This document shows positions 1 through 6,193 of a stretch of 6,213 nt of DNA, one piece after another. A model generated the notes under the pieces. The model ran no database searches, was not told the origin of the DNA, and saw only the letters and a list, made by a program, of their open reading frames with translations. This stretch comes from Phocaeicola_A sp964444735 (GTDB lineage Bacteria > Bacteroidota > Bacteroidia > Bacteroidales > Bacteroidaceae), in the NCBI GenBank assembly GCA_964444735.1, contig CAYUIJ010000101.1:1-6213 (forward strand). The letters are read 5' to 3'. The translations under genes were made by a program, and so were the position numbers. The first letter of the stretch is position 1, and each line of letters begins with the position of its first letter.

Positions 1-50
<50 letters not shown>

Positions 51-566
51 ACGAGAAAGCTTCTTAAAATAGGATTTGGGAATGTCGGCATATTCGACAA
101 GAAACATGAACGTACAATACTTCAGATAGAAGGCATTATTGTGGTGAAGGATTACGCAAGCATAGGGCACGGGTCCCGTATTTGCGTAGGCAAGGAGGGC
201 GTGCTGACCATTGGCGGCAACTTTGTAAACACCGCCAAGGGCACGATTGTCTGCTATGACCGTATTGAATTTGGCGATGACGTGCTGACATCATGGGAAA
301 CACTGATTATGGACACCGATTTTCATGCCGTAGCAGACATTAAGAACGGAATGTCAAAGCCTTATATCCGGCCTGTCTGTATAGGGAATTCGGTATGGGT
401 ATGCAACCGCGCCATGATACTTAAGGGGACAAGGATAGCGGATGGCTGCATTGTCGGCGCAGGCGCCCTTGTGGCAGGAGACTTCACAAACCCTCACACG
501 CTCCTTGCAGGCAATCCGGCCGCGGAACGCCGGCATGGTGTGACGAGAGACAAGATTCAGGGGTGA
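51..566 (+). CDS. Hexapeptide-repeat (left-handed beta-helix) acyltransferase, 5'-truncated
   Basis: This is the C-terminal part of an acyltransferase of the bacterial transferase hexapeptide family, which usually moves an acetyl group from acetyl-CoA to a sugar. The frame is open from base 51 (reading TRKLLKIGFGNVGIF) and runs unbroken into the poly-C, so the true start lies outside. The GTG at 141 is not the start, because protein-like sequence precedes it in frame. Hexapeptide turns are visible as IGHGSRICVG, LTIGGNFV, IEFGDDVLTS, VCIGNSVWV and GCIVGAGALV. The DTDFH segment carries the histidine typically used in catalysis, and AGNPAAERR is the usual C-terminal signature of this fold. About 171 residues are present, and whole family members are commonly somewhat longer. 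In this setting it probably acetylates a sugar of the polysaccharide repeat unit in the cytoplasm. The donor and acceptor cannot be told from sequence. The gene looks more GC-rich than wzy next to it. It ends in tandem TGA TGA stops. Confidence 0.88.
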   Translation, partial: TRKLLKIGFGNVGIFDKKHERTILQIEGIIVVKDYASIGHGSRICVGKEGVLTIGGNFVNTAKGTIVCYDRIEFGDDVLTSWETLIMDTDFHAVADIKNGMSKPYIRPVCIGNSVWVCNRAMILKGTRIADGCIVGAGALVAGDFTNPHTLLAGNPAAERRHGVTRDKIQG

Positions 567-626
567 TGATGTCGTGTCTTTCAATAGTACTGTTAAGCTG
601 AATCAATATGAAAATATTAATAAAAT

Positions 627-1946
627 ATGACGGCAAGAAAATTGAGTATATGCAATGACAATTTCTTTTTCTACATAGGACTTCTGTTAATAACGTTCAA
701 CACATTTCCTTTCATGAATTATGGCATGGGTGCAAGTAAAGCGTTGTCTATATTGCCTTTCACCTTATATCTCATGTCAAGCATTGTGAAAGGCAGCCTG
801 TTTATGAACAGAACTTTAATTAAGGATTTTTTTTATATAATATTACTGCTGGCAATCAGTTTTTCAATCAGTGTGACGGAATTTCATGATACTACCGGCA
901 GTATGGCTGCTGTAAGCATGTGGATGGTATACATCATAGTATTTCTTTGTCTCGCCACCTTTATGTGCAGCGCAAATGAGAACGAAATCTATACGGCATT
1001 ACATTGTGTCTATACGTCATTCAAAATTTCATTCTGGTTCGGCCTGGCTGAGGTTATATTCTTCTATATAGCTGATATTGAAGCAATTTCGCAATTCATA
1101 CAACTTTTCGTGCGTGATGACATGTATTTAAGCAACGGGCGCTTACAGTTTAATTTTGGCGAACCCGGCGATGCGGGGCGTATATTAGTATGTTTGTTTA
1201 TACCCTTAATTTATGCACTGCACCGTATGGGATACAAGTTCAAACTGAAAGACAAGGCTTTTATCGTATCACTGTTTCTTATGGAGGCTTTCTTCGCCGC
1301 TTCGGTTACGTTCTTCTGTTTAATAGCCGTATTTGTTTGCTCTCTTATAATTATAAAATATTGGAAAAAGAAAAAGACCCGTTTTTTTTTGATCGCATTG
1401 TTTGCAATAACCGGTGTATTCGTTGTATATGCAGTGAACAGCAATGAAATGTATCGTTTCGCCAACAACAACAATATCCGGATATTGAAACTCTTTACGA
1501 ATGGCTATGATGCCTTTAAGAGTGATAATTCTTCCGGAGTACGTTTCGGACTGTGGAAGATTTCATGCGATATTTTCACATCACGTCCTGTATTCGGTAC
1601 CGGGTGGGGAAATTTCGGCCAGTGCTTTCCTCATTTTTATATGTATCTTGACGAAATTCTGGCAAATAATGAGATGACCAATAAATTGGGAAATCTGACG
1701 CAGCAGACTTATTCCATCATTTCAACGGCCTTTGCCGAGGGCGGCTTAGTGGGCGTATTATGGCTGGTGACGTTGATCGCAAGATTACAATGGCGCAGCA
1801 AGTATGCCATGATATTTATACCTGTATTTCTTTTCAGTTTATTCCAGTCAATGTTTATTTATGAGCCGGCAACCATAACACAGTTTTTTATGCTGTCAGA
1901 CAAGAAAATCAATAATATTTTAAATGGAAGCATAGATGCGACATGA
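627..1946 (+). CDS. wzy: Wzy-type polysaccharide (O-antigen/capsule) polymerase, integral membrane
   Basis: Predicted inner-membrane polymerase that joins undecaprenyl-linked repeat units on the periplasmic side. The 439 residues contain about 10-12 hydrophobic segments, near residues 13-30, 38-54, 67-83, 94-114, 133-150, 184-199, 211-245 (probably two), 252-270, 363-386 and 393-412. Between residues 271 and 362 there is a long hydrophilic loop with SSGVRFGLWK (302-311) and GTGWGNFG (324-331). This matches the pattern of the O-antigen ligase/polymerase superfamily, in which a large periplasmic loop near the C-terminus carries an arginine and a G-x-G-x-N-F-like motif. The following AEGGLVGVLWL segment is also typical. 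ATG 627 is the first possible start, because an in-frame TAA lies at 621-623. There is no clear Shine-Dalgarno, and the leader is very AT-rich. The stop overlaps the next start (ATGA, 1943-1946), so the two genes are probably translationally coupled. Family sequence identity is always low, so the call rests on topology and motifs. A WaaL-like ligase is the main alternative, but the glycosyltransferase context favours Wzy. Confidence 0.82.
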   Translation: MTARKLSICNDNFFFYIGLLLITFNTFPFMNYGMGASKALSILPFTLYLMSSIVKGSLFMNRTLIKDFFYIILLLAISFSISVTEFHDTTGSMAAVSMWMVYIIVFLCLATFMCSANENEIYTALHCVYTSFKISFWFGLAEVIFFYIADIEAISQFIQLFVRDDMYLSNGRLQFNFGEPGDAGRILVCLFIPLIYALHRMGYKFKLKDKAFIVSLFLMEAFFAASVTFFCLIAVFVCSLIIIKYWKKKKTRFFLIALFAITGVFVVYAVNSNEMYRFANNNNIRILKLFTNGYDAFKSDNSSGVRFGLWKISCDIFTSRPVFGTGWGNFGQCFPHFYMYLDEILANNEMTNKLGNLTQQTYSIISTAFAEGGLVGVLWLVTLIARLQWRSKYAMIFIPVFLFSLFQSMFIYEPATITQFFMLSDKKINNILNGSIDAT

Positions 1947-2752
1947 ATGACATAAAAATATCCATCATTACCGTCTGTTACAATGCGGCCGATAAAATTG
2001 AGCTTACATTGGATTCTGTAATAAACCAGACTTACAAAAACATCGAGTACATTGTAATAGACGGCGGTTCTACCGATGAGACCGGATCTGTCATTACCCG
2101 GTACAGCTCTTATATTGGTACATACGTTAGCGAAACAGATCATGGCATCTATGATGCTATGAACAAAGGAATACGGCTTGCCACAGGTGACTATATCAAT
2201 TTTATGAATGCCGGTGATGTCTTTCACACCAATACAACCGTTGAAGAATTCGTCGGGAAAATAGACACACAATATGATATTATCTATGGTAGTGTTAATA
2301 AAATGCTCCGAGACTGTTATTATCTATATAAGCCATTCCCCATAGGACAAATGGCGAAAAAAATGATACTTCCTCATCAGGCTGCATTTATCAGGACTTC
2401 ATTTCACAAAGCGCATCTTTTCGATACAAGTTATCGCTCCTCCGGAGATTATCACTTCTTTTATAATGCATACTATCGTTATGATGCCCGTTTCAAGGAG
2501 GTCGACATGGTAGTGTGTGACTATGAGGACTCTACAGGCATGTCAAAAGACAACTACAAGTGCGCGCGTATGGAAGACCTGCGCATATGGGGTAAAGAGC
2601 ATCATTTTCCAACGCTTTTTAAAACTTATTGCTGGTTCTTCTATCGAGATATTAAAAACTTGCTAAAATACTTAGTTACAGCGGACATTCAACGGAAATT
2701 GCGTGACATGCAACTCGAAAAACAGGGATATAAGGTGATTTATAACAAGTAG
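1943..2752 (+). CDS. Family 2 glycosyltransferase, WcaA/WfgS-like
   Basis: Predicted cytoplasmic GT-A fold inverting glycosyltransferase of 269 residues that adds one sugar of the repeat unit. The N-terminal nucleotide-binding part reads ISIITVCYNA (6-15) and VIDGGSTDET (38-47). It is followed by SETDHGIYDAMNKGI (63-77) and GDYINFMNAGD (82-92), the latter standing where other GT2 enzymes have a DXD metal site. ILPHQAAFIR (142-151) and SSGDYHFF (166-173) match the acceptor and catalytic-base region of this subfamily. The IDGGSTD and GIYDAMNKG strings are characteristic of the WcaA-like group often annotated in colanic acid and capsule clusters. The start ATG lies inside the wzy stop codon (ATGA), implying coupled translation. 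The gene ends at an amber codon (2750-2752), and the frame then stays open for 21 more codons (see findings). Donor sugar and linkage cannot be assigned. Confidence 0.92.
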   Translation: MNDIKISIITVCYNAADKIELTLDSVINQTYKNIEYIVIDGGSTDETGSVITRYSSYIGTYVSETDHGIYDAMNKGIRLATGDYINFMNAGDVFHTNTTVEEFVGKIDTQYDIIYGSVNKMLRDCYYLYKPFPIGQMAKKMILPHQAAFIRTSFHKAHLFDTSYRSSGDYHFFYNAYYRYDARFKEVDMVVCDYEDSTGMSKDNYKCARMEDLRIWGKEHHFPTLFKTYCWFFYRDIKNLLKYLVTADIQRKLRDMQLEKQGYKVIYNK

Positions 2753-2795
2753 GGTCTACTGAGAAAGTCATGGCTGTACAGAAGCTACTATCATT

Positions 2796-2802
2796 GGAGG
2801 GA
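2796..2802 (+). promoter_or_regulatory. Strong Shine-Dalgarno of the GT32-type gene
   Basis: GGAGGGA lies 5-7 bases before ATG 2808, a near-consensus ribosome binding site. It fixes the start of this gene. It stands out because the other genes here have at best weak sites, as is usual in Bacteroidetes. Confidence 0.7.
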
Positions 2803-2807
2803 AGTAT

Positions 2808-3563
2808 ATGATACCTAAGAAAATTCACTATTGTTGGCTGAGCAATGATGAGATACCACAGAAGTTGCAGCGATGTATGGCAAGCTGGGAGAAATATCTG
2901 CCTGAATATGAACAGGTGAGATGGGATTTGAAACGTTTCCCGCTTGACAAATCATTGTGGGTGCGGCAAGCATTTGAGGCCAAAAAGTATGCATTTGCCG
3001 CCGATTATATCCGTCTCTACGCGCTTGCTACGGAAGGGGGCATATATCTTGACACGGATGTCGAAGTGTTGAAACCGTTTGATGACCTTCTACATTTACC
3101 TTATTTCATTTGCAAGGAAAACGGTCCGCAGGGTATTGAAGCCGCTGTCATCGGGGCAGAAAAAGATTGTGGATGGGTAAAGAAGTGTCTTGCCCAATAC
3201 GAAGGCGCGGCATTTGTCAACGAAAGAGGAGTGATGAAGACTGAGGTTCTGCCACGTGTCATCAAAACCGTCATTGGGCAAAATTTCACTATGCTGCCTA
3301 TAGAAAACGTGTCAGAATTTGATTTTTGCGAAGAGAAAGTATGTTACTTGCCTTGCGACTATTTTAGTCCGAAAAATTACGCGACAAAAAAAATCTCCGT
3401 TACACAGAACACTTATTGCATACATCATTTCGCGGGTTCATGGCAACCGGTGTGGAGGCGTTTGTTGCTTAATCTGTGGATGCCGTTTAGCATCAAGTTC
3501 CCCAGACTTGCAAAAAGGATAAGGCATCTGGCAAAGGGAAAGTGTCTGTGTCAGAAAAAATGA
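2808..3563 (+). CDS. GT32-type glycosyltransferase with DXD motif (Gly_transf_sug domain)
   Basis: Predicted retaining glycosyltransferase of 251 residues, of the OCH1/capsular polysaccharide synthesis type. The N-terminus MIPKKIHYCWLS (1-12) is the family's opening strand. The core stretch AFAADYIRLYALATEGGIY (62-80) leads directly into LDTDVEVLKPF (81-91), where Asp82 and Asp84 form the DXD motif that binds the metal and nucleotide sugar. HHFAGSW (206-212) is the usual conserved C-terminal histidine/tryptophan motif. A basic tail (RLAKRIRHLAKGK) may help membrane association. The length is normal for bacterial members. The gene lies 55 bp after the preceding GT2 stop and 101 bp before the next GT2, in the same direction, so it is probably cotranscribed with them. 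It has its own strong Shine-Dalgarno. Bacterial relatives often transfer galactose, mannose or related sugars, but the specificity here is unknown. Confidence 0.93.
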   Translation: MIPKKIHYCWLSNDEIPQKLQRCMASWEKYLPEYEQVRWDLKRFPLDKSLWVRQAFEAKKYAFAADYIRLYALATEGGIYLDTDVEVLKPFDDLLHLPYFICKENGPQGIEAAVIGAEKDCGWVKKCLAQYEGAAFVNERGVMKTEVLPRVIKTVIGQNFTMLPIENVSEFDFCEEKVCYLPCDYFSPKNYATKKISVTQNTYCIHHFAGSWQPVWRRLLLNLWMPFSIKFPRLAKRIRHLAKGKCLCQKK

Positions 3564-3631
3564 ATTCTTGGAATAACAAGGTTTTCTTACCAAAGGATTC
3601 AGGAATTGACACAGTTTGAATTACAGTCTTC

Positions 3632-3649
3632 TTCTTCAATGATGAAGAA
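3632..3649 (+). other. Small perfect hairpin in the spacer before the second GT2 gene
   Basis: TTCTTCA, a four-base ATGA loop, then TGAAGAA form a perfect 7-bp stem 15 bases before the ATG at 3665. No T-run follows, so it does not look like an intrinsic terminator. It is AT-rich, sits where the ribosome would load, and may simply be chance. The rest of the 101-bp spacer (3564-3664) shows no convincing promoter or gene. Confidence 0.3.
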
Positions 3650-3664
3650 ATTAACAGAAAAACG

Positions 3665-4603
3665 ATGAGACTCACAATAATTATACCAACATACAAACGT
3701 GAGCACGTGTTATGTAGTACGATTAATTCCGTGTTGCAAAACATAGAAAATTCATTGTTGTCGGAGAATGACGTAGAATTGTTAATAATAGATCAGACAC
3801 GTGAGCATATCCCGGAGGTATCAGATTTTCTCATGGAAATATCGAAGCGTGACAACGTTCATTATATTTTGGAACCAATGCCTAATTTGCCCAATGCGCG
3901 CAACATAGGCATACAGCAATCATCAGGAGACATAATTCTGTTTCTGGATGATGACGTTGAATTGCACAATGGTTTTATAGATTTTCTTATAAATTGCTAT
4001 GACAATCCTGTTGTAAGTTCCGTTGTAGGAGGAGTAACACTTGTGAACCAGTCGGGTGAAAACATATTGCTTCAAAATAATAATTGTTTAAAAAAAACGG
4101 CACGCGCATTTCTTGTCAATACGGTAGGGCATAGACGGGCTTTCTGTATATCTTCTTTAGGTTTTATTCTTAGTGAGACCGACAGTGAGCGTGAGGGATG
4201 GGTGGATGCCGGGCGTGGCTGTAATATGAGTTTCCGGCGTGCTGTATTCGATAAGATAAACCTGTTTGACACAAGCTATCGCGGCAATGCATTGCGTGAA
4301 GAAACAGACCTGTTCTGCCGTATGAAAAAAGCGGGCTTGCGTGTGTGGTACTGTCCTTCCATGCGTGTCAGTCATAAGATGTCTGATACAGGCGGCTGTC
4401 GCTATGAACAGTCAATGCAGTATTGGCGTACCTATTTTTTTAATCAATGTTATTTTTATCTCAAGAATTTTCGTTTTTCACTTTTTCGTATCCGCCTTAT
4501 GCTTGCCTTTGATCTTTTGAAGTGTCATCATAATGGAGTTGGAATTTCAAATTTGATTGATAATGCGTATCATGAGGCAAAGACATTATTAAAAGGCGTT
4601 TGA
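3665..4603 (+). CDS. Family 2 glycosyltransferase (GT-A, DDD motif)
   Basis: Predicted cytoplasmic inverting glycosyltransferase of 312 residues. Motifs in order: LTIIIPTYKR (3-12) for UDP binding; LPNARNIGI (75-83); DIILFLDDDVEL (89-100), whose DDD is the metal-binding DXD; DAGRGCNMSFRR (181-192), typical of the acceptor side; REETDLFCRMKKAG (211-224), with the acidic catalytic-base region; and VSHKM (235-239), a conserved histidine. The last 70 residues are hydrophobic and aromatic (YWRTYFFNQCYFYL and RLMLAFDLL) and may sit against the membrane. It is a normal length and intact. ATG 3665 is the first in-frame start after a TGA at 3617-3619, and only a weak purine-rich stretch precedes it. 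It ends in tandem TGA TGA, followed 15 bases later by a strong stem-loop. It shares the phrase LFDTSYR with the other GT2 gene in the window, but overall it belongs to a different GT2 subgroup. Specificity is unknown. Confidence 0.92.
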   Translation: MRLTIIIPTYKREHVLCSTINSVLQNIENSLLSENDVELLIIDQTREHIPEVSDFLMEISKRDNVHYILEPMPNLPNARNIGIQQSSGDIILFLDDDVELHNGFIDFLINCYDNPVVSSVVGGVTLVNQSGENILLQNNNCLKKTARAFLVNTVGHRRAFCISSLGFILSETDSEREGWVDAGRGCNMSFRRAVFDKINLFDTSYRGNALREETDLFCRMKKAGLRVWYCPSMRVSHKMSDTGGCRYEQSMQYWRTYFFNQCYFYLKNFRFSLFRIRLMLAFDLLKCHHNGVGISNLIDNAYHEAKTLLKGV

Positions 4604-4618
4604 TGATATATCCCCTGC

Positions 4619-4645
4619 ATTGCAAGGCAGTCTCTGTCTTGCAAT
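4619..4645 (+). terminator. Strong stem-loop after the second GT2 gene, possible terminator or 3' processing hairpin
   Basis: ATTGCAAGGCAG (4619-4630) pairs with CTGTCTTGCAAT (4634-4645) over 12 bp with one G-U pair and a three-base loop (TCT). It begins 15 bases after the stop codon. This is the strongest inverted repeat I see in the window. It lacks the run of T expected of a classic intrinsic terminator, since AATCAAGTGG follows, so it could instead attenuate or stabilise the upstream mRNA. Confidence 0.5.
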
Positions 4646-4670
4646 AATCAAGTGGTGAATTTATGGTTAC

Positions 4671-4859
4671 TTGTCAGCCGTTTGGATATTCCGGTTTACG
4701 CTTGTCAAGCTGACGGACAAGCCCGTCTGTGCGTGGATTCCGGAACATTAAAATATTATCGGTGCGTTCCGCTGTGGCGAATGACATTTCAAGCCCTGCT
4801 TTCTGCCCTGCCGGTATGAATGTTAAGGAGTAACGGAATAAGTATCATAATTTGTCAGC
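4671..4859. repeat. Candidate intergenic repeat element or remnant between GT2 and GT4 genes
   Basis: The spacer 4604-4914 (about 310 bp) has no gene on the + strand. Its middle part is visibly more GC-rich than the surrounding spacer. An 8-base direct repeat TTGTCAGC occurs at 4671-4678 and 4852-4859, bracketing the block. Inside it, GCTTGTC (4700-4706) pairs with GACAAGC (4716-4722), and GTCAGC (4673-4678) could instead pair with GCTGAC (4709-4714), giving competing folds. CTTGTCA is repeated at 4670 and 4701, and ATTCCGG at 4688 and 4737. On the minus strand the block reads as a coherent short ORF (4674-4787). My impression, from memory and not a search, is that it resembles dispersed intergenic repeats of Bacteroides genomes that are often mis-called as tiny hypothetical proteins. 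It could also be the remains of a deleted polysaccharide gene. Confidence 0.35.
4674..4787 (-). CDS. Possible small minus-strand ORF, 37 residues, or repeat-derived spurious ORF
   Basis: From ATG at 4787-4785 to TGA at 4676-4674 on the minus strand, the frame encodes 37 hydrophilic, charged residues including FRNPRTDGLVRQLDKRK. The frame is open further upstream to base 4844, which gives 56 codons before a stop at 4847-4845. The amino-acid composition looks protein-like, with no low-complexity runs, no signal peptide and no membrane segment. It opposes the direction of every other gene here. I see no promoter or clear ribosome binding site for it and do not recognise a family. It may be only the antisense reading of a repeated element. 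Confidence 0.22.
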   Translation of the reverse strand: MSFATAERTDNILMFRNPRTDGLVRQLDKRKPEYPNG

Positions 4860-4926
4860 ATTCAAAATCCGTGCTTTGCGCTTTTTGCCGGGAATATTGA
4901 AGAATCAGAAATCAATGATAGACCAA

Positions 4927-6054
4927 ATGCGAATACTGCATATTTCAAAGTATTACTTCCCCTATATGGGAGGGGTAGAGAATATTTGTAAGTATCTTGT
5001 GGAAAGAATGCCGCAGCATGTAATAAGTGTGGTATGTTTCAATAGCCGGCGGAAGAATGCTGTGGATGAAGTGAACGGACATCGCGTGTATCGTGCCGGC
5101 ACTTTCATAAATATTGCCCGCCAGGCACTGTCGTTTTCGTATAGGAGCGGACTGCAATGGGCTATTTTGGTGGAGAAACCAGACGTGATACACTTTCATT
5201 GGGCAAATCCTTTTCCGGCTGTTTTATTGAGAATGGTAATGCCGAAAGATGTAAAACTGGTATTGCACTGGCATATGGACATAGTGCGGCAGTGGTATCT
5301 GCATTGGGCTGTACAATTGTGGGAGAAGTGGATTATCAGAAGGGCTGATTGTATTGTAGTGACGAGCCCGCAGTATAGGGATGGGTCCGAGCCTTTGCAA
5401 AAAGTGAAGGAAAAAATACGTATAGTACCGAATGCAATTGATGAAAAGCTGTTGGAACTTCGGACAGGAGATAAGGAGCGTATTCAGGAAATAAGGGCGC
5501 TATATAATGGTAAGCCTGTTGTTTTCTTTATGGGCAGGCATACTAAATATAAAGGTTTGCCGCATTTGATAGAGGCGGATCGATATATGAAATCAGATTG
5601 TGTCATTGTTATAGGAGGTAACGGCCCTTTGACAAAGGGCTTGAAAGCATTGGTCAAGAAACGCAAGTCGGCACGTGTCCATTTTGTCGGCAGGTTGTCG
5701 GATGATGATTTGCGTTGTTATCTGTATGCGGCCAGTGTGTTTGCTTTTCCTTCCGTGACAAAGAATGAGGCTTTTGGCGTAGCATTGGCCGAGGCTATGT
5801 ATTGTTATACTCCGGCTGTTACTTTTACAATTGAGGGGAGTGGCGTAAATTGGGTTAATCTTAATGGAGTCACTGGCATAGAAGTCTCGCAGAAGGGAAA
5901 CTTAAATCAGGTATATGCGGAGGCATTAGATAAATTGGTTATGGATACAGATTTACAAAAAAAATATTCGATGGCCGCACACAAGCGTATCGCGGAAAAT
6001 TTTTTGACAAGACATATGGTGGATGCCATGGAAAAAGTGTATCAAGAATTATGA
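4927..6054 (+). CDS. Family 4 glycosyltransferase (GT-B fold)
   Basis: Predicted retaining GT-B glycosyltransferase of 375 residues acting at the cytoplasmic face of the membrane. The N-terminal domain opens with MRILHISKYYFPYMGGVE (1-18), where the GG loop contacts the donor phosphate, and carries DVIHFHW (86-92) and VLHWHMDIVRQ (112-122). The C-terminal donor-binding domain has FMGRHTKYKGLPHLIEA (201-217), VIGGNGPL (228-235), HFVGRLSDDDL (252-262) and FPSVTKNEAFGVALAEAM (274-291). The latter contains the EX7E motif (Glu281 and Glu289) typical of GT4. A C-terminal helix ends at VYQEL, and the length is normal. Start choice: ATG 4927 gives the standard family N-terminus. ATG 4915 would add only MIDQ. 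A TTG at 4852 would add 25 residues unlike family N-termini and lies in the odd spacer. No strong Shine-Dalgarno precedes any of them. The gene ends with three consecutive stops (TGA TGA TAA) and is followed by a terminator-like hairpin, so it is probably the last gene of the unit. Mannosyl, rhamnosyl or N-acetylhexosaminyl transfer are all possible. Confidence 0.93.
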   Translation: MRILHISKYYFPYMGGVENICKYLVERMPQHVISVVCFNSRRKNAVDEVNGHRVYRAGTFINIARQALSFSYRSGLQWAILVEKPDVIHFHWANPFPAVLLRMVMPKDVKLVLHWHMDIVRQWYLHWAVQLWEKWIIRRADCIVVTSPQYRDGSEPLQKVKEKIRIVPNAIDEKLLELRTGDKERIQEIRALYNGKPVVFFMGRHTKYKGLPHLIEADRYMKSDCVIVIGGNGPLTKGLKALVKKRKSARVHFVGRLSDDDLRCYLYAASVFAFPSVTKNEAFGVALAEAMYCYTPAVTFTIEGSGVNWVNLNGVTGIEVSQKGNLNQVYAEALDKLVMDTDLQKKYSMAAHKRIAENFLTRHMVDAMEKVYQEL

Positions 6055-6061
6055 TGATAAA

Positions 6062-6099
6062 AAGAACGGCCAAACGTGGATGACTCCGTTTTTATTTTT
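6062..6099 (+). terminator. Probable intrinsic terminator after the GT4 gene
   Basis: AAGAACGG (6062-6069) pairs with CCGTTTTT (6086-6093) over 8 bp, including one G-U pair. CCA (6070-6072) and TGG (6077-6079) can extend the helix across a bulge. The stem is followed by ATTTTTATG and further T-rich sequence. It starts 7 bases after the GT4 stop codon. The stem is AT-rich and imperfect, but the place and the U-rich tail fit the end of a transcription unit. Confidence 0.5.
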
Positions 6100-6135
6100 A
6101 TGTCTTTGTTTTTCCAAATCAAGGCACGCTATTAA

Positions 6136-6166
6136 TATGTTTTTATGAAAGAATTCCTTATCTTTG
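6136..6166 (+). promoter_or_regulatory. Bacteroides-type housekeeping promoter
   Basis: TATCTTTG (6159-6166) matches the Bacteroides -7 consensus TAnnTTTG exactly. TATG at 6136-6139 matches the -33 TTTG element at three of four bases, with a 19-base spacer in the expected range. Transcription would begin around 6170-6174 and read rightwards. Together with the terminator-like hairpin just upstream it marks the start of a new unit beyond the polysaccharide genes. Confidence 0.6.
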
Positions 6167-6193
6167 TAAAAGGAACCAAGATTGTAAGAGGTA

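Noticed and set aside
354..584. Minus-strand open frame of 76 codons opposite the acyltransferase
   Set aside because: It lies antisense to conserved hexapeptide-repeat coding sequence and shows no motif of its own.
608..658. Tiny ORF (MKILIKYDGKKIEYMQ) overlapping the start of wzy in another frame
   Set aside because: Sixteen codons with no ribosome binding site in AT-rich sequence. A leader peptide is conceivable, but nothing else supports it.
1381..1390. Run of nine T within wzy as a possible phase-variable or frameshift site
   Set aside because: The frame is intact through it (Phe-Phe-Leu in a membrane segment). Such short T runs are expected in AT-rich membrane-protein genes.
1859..2272. 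Minus-strand open frame of 137 codons opposite the wzy/GT2 junction
   Set aside because: It overlaps strongly supported + strand genes in full, has no recognisable motif, and is explained as an antisense shadow of the GT2 coding sequence.
3493..3744. Minus-strand open frame of 83 codons with a hydrophobic stretch across the GT32/GT2 spacer
   Set aside because: Most of it is antisense to the ends of two solid genes, and there is no promoter or ribosome site for it.
4603..4647. Short ORF (MIYPLHCKAVSVLQ) overlapping the tandem stops of the second GT2 gene
   Set aside because: It is only 14 codons and runs through the strong hairpin. The hairpin explains the sequence better than coding does.
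4714..4833. Plus-strand open frame ending MNVKE at 4833 with an AAGGAG just before its stop
   Set aside because: It has no start codon apart from one five codons before the end, and no motif. The minus-strand reading of the same bases looks more protein-like.
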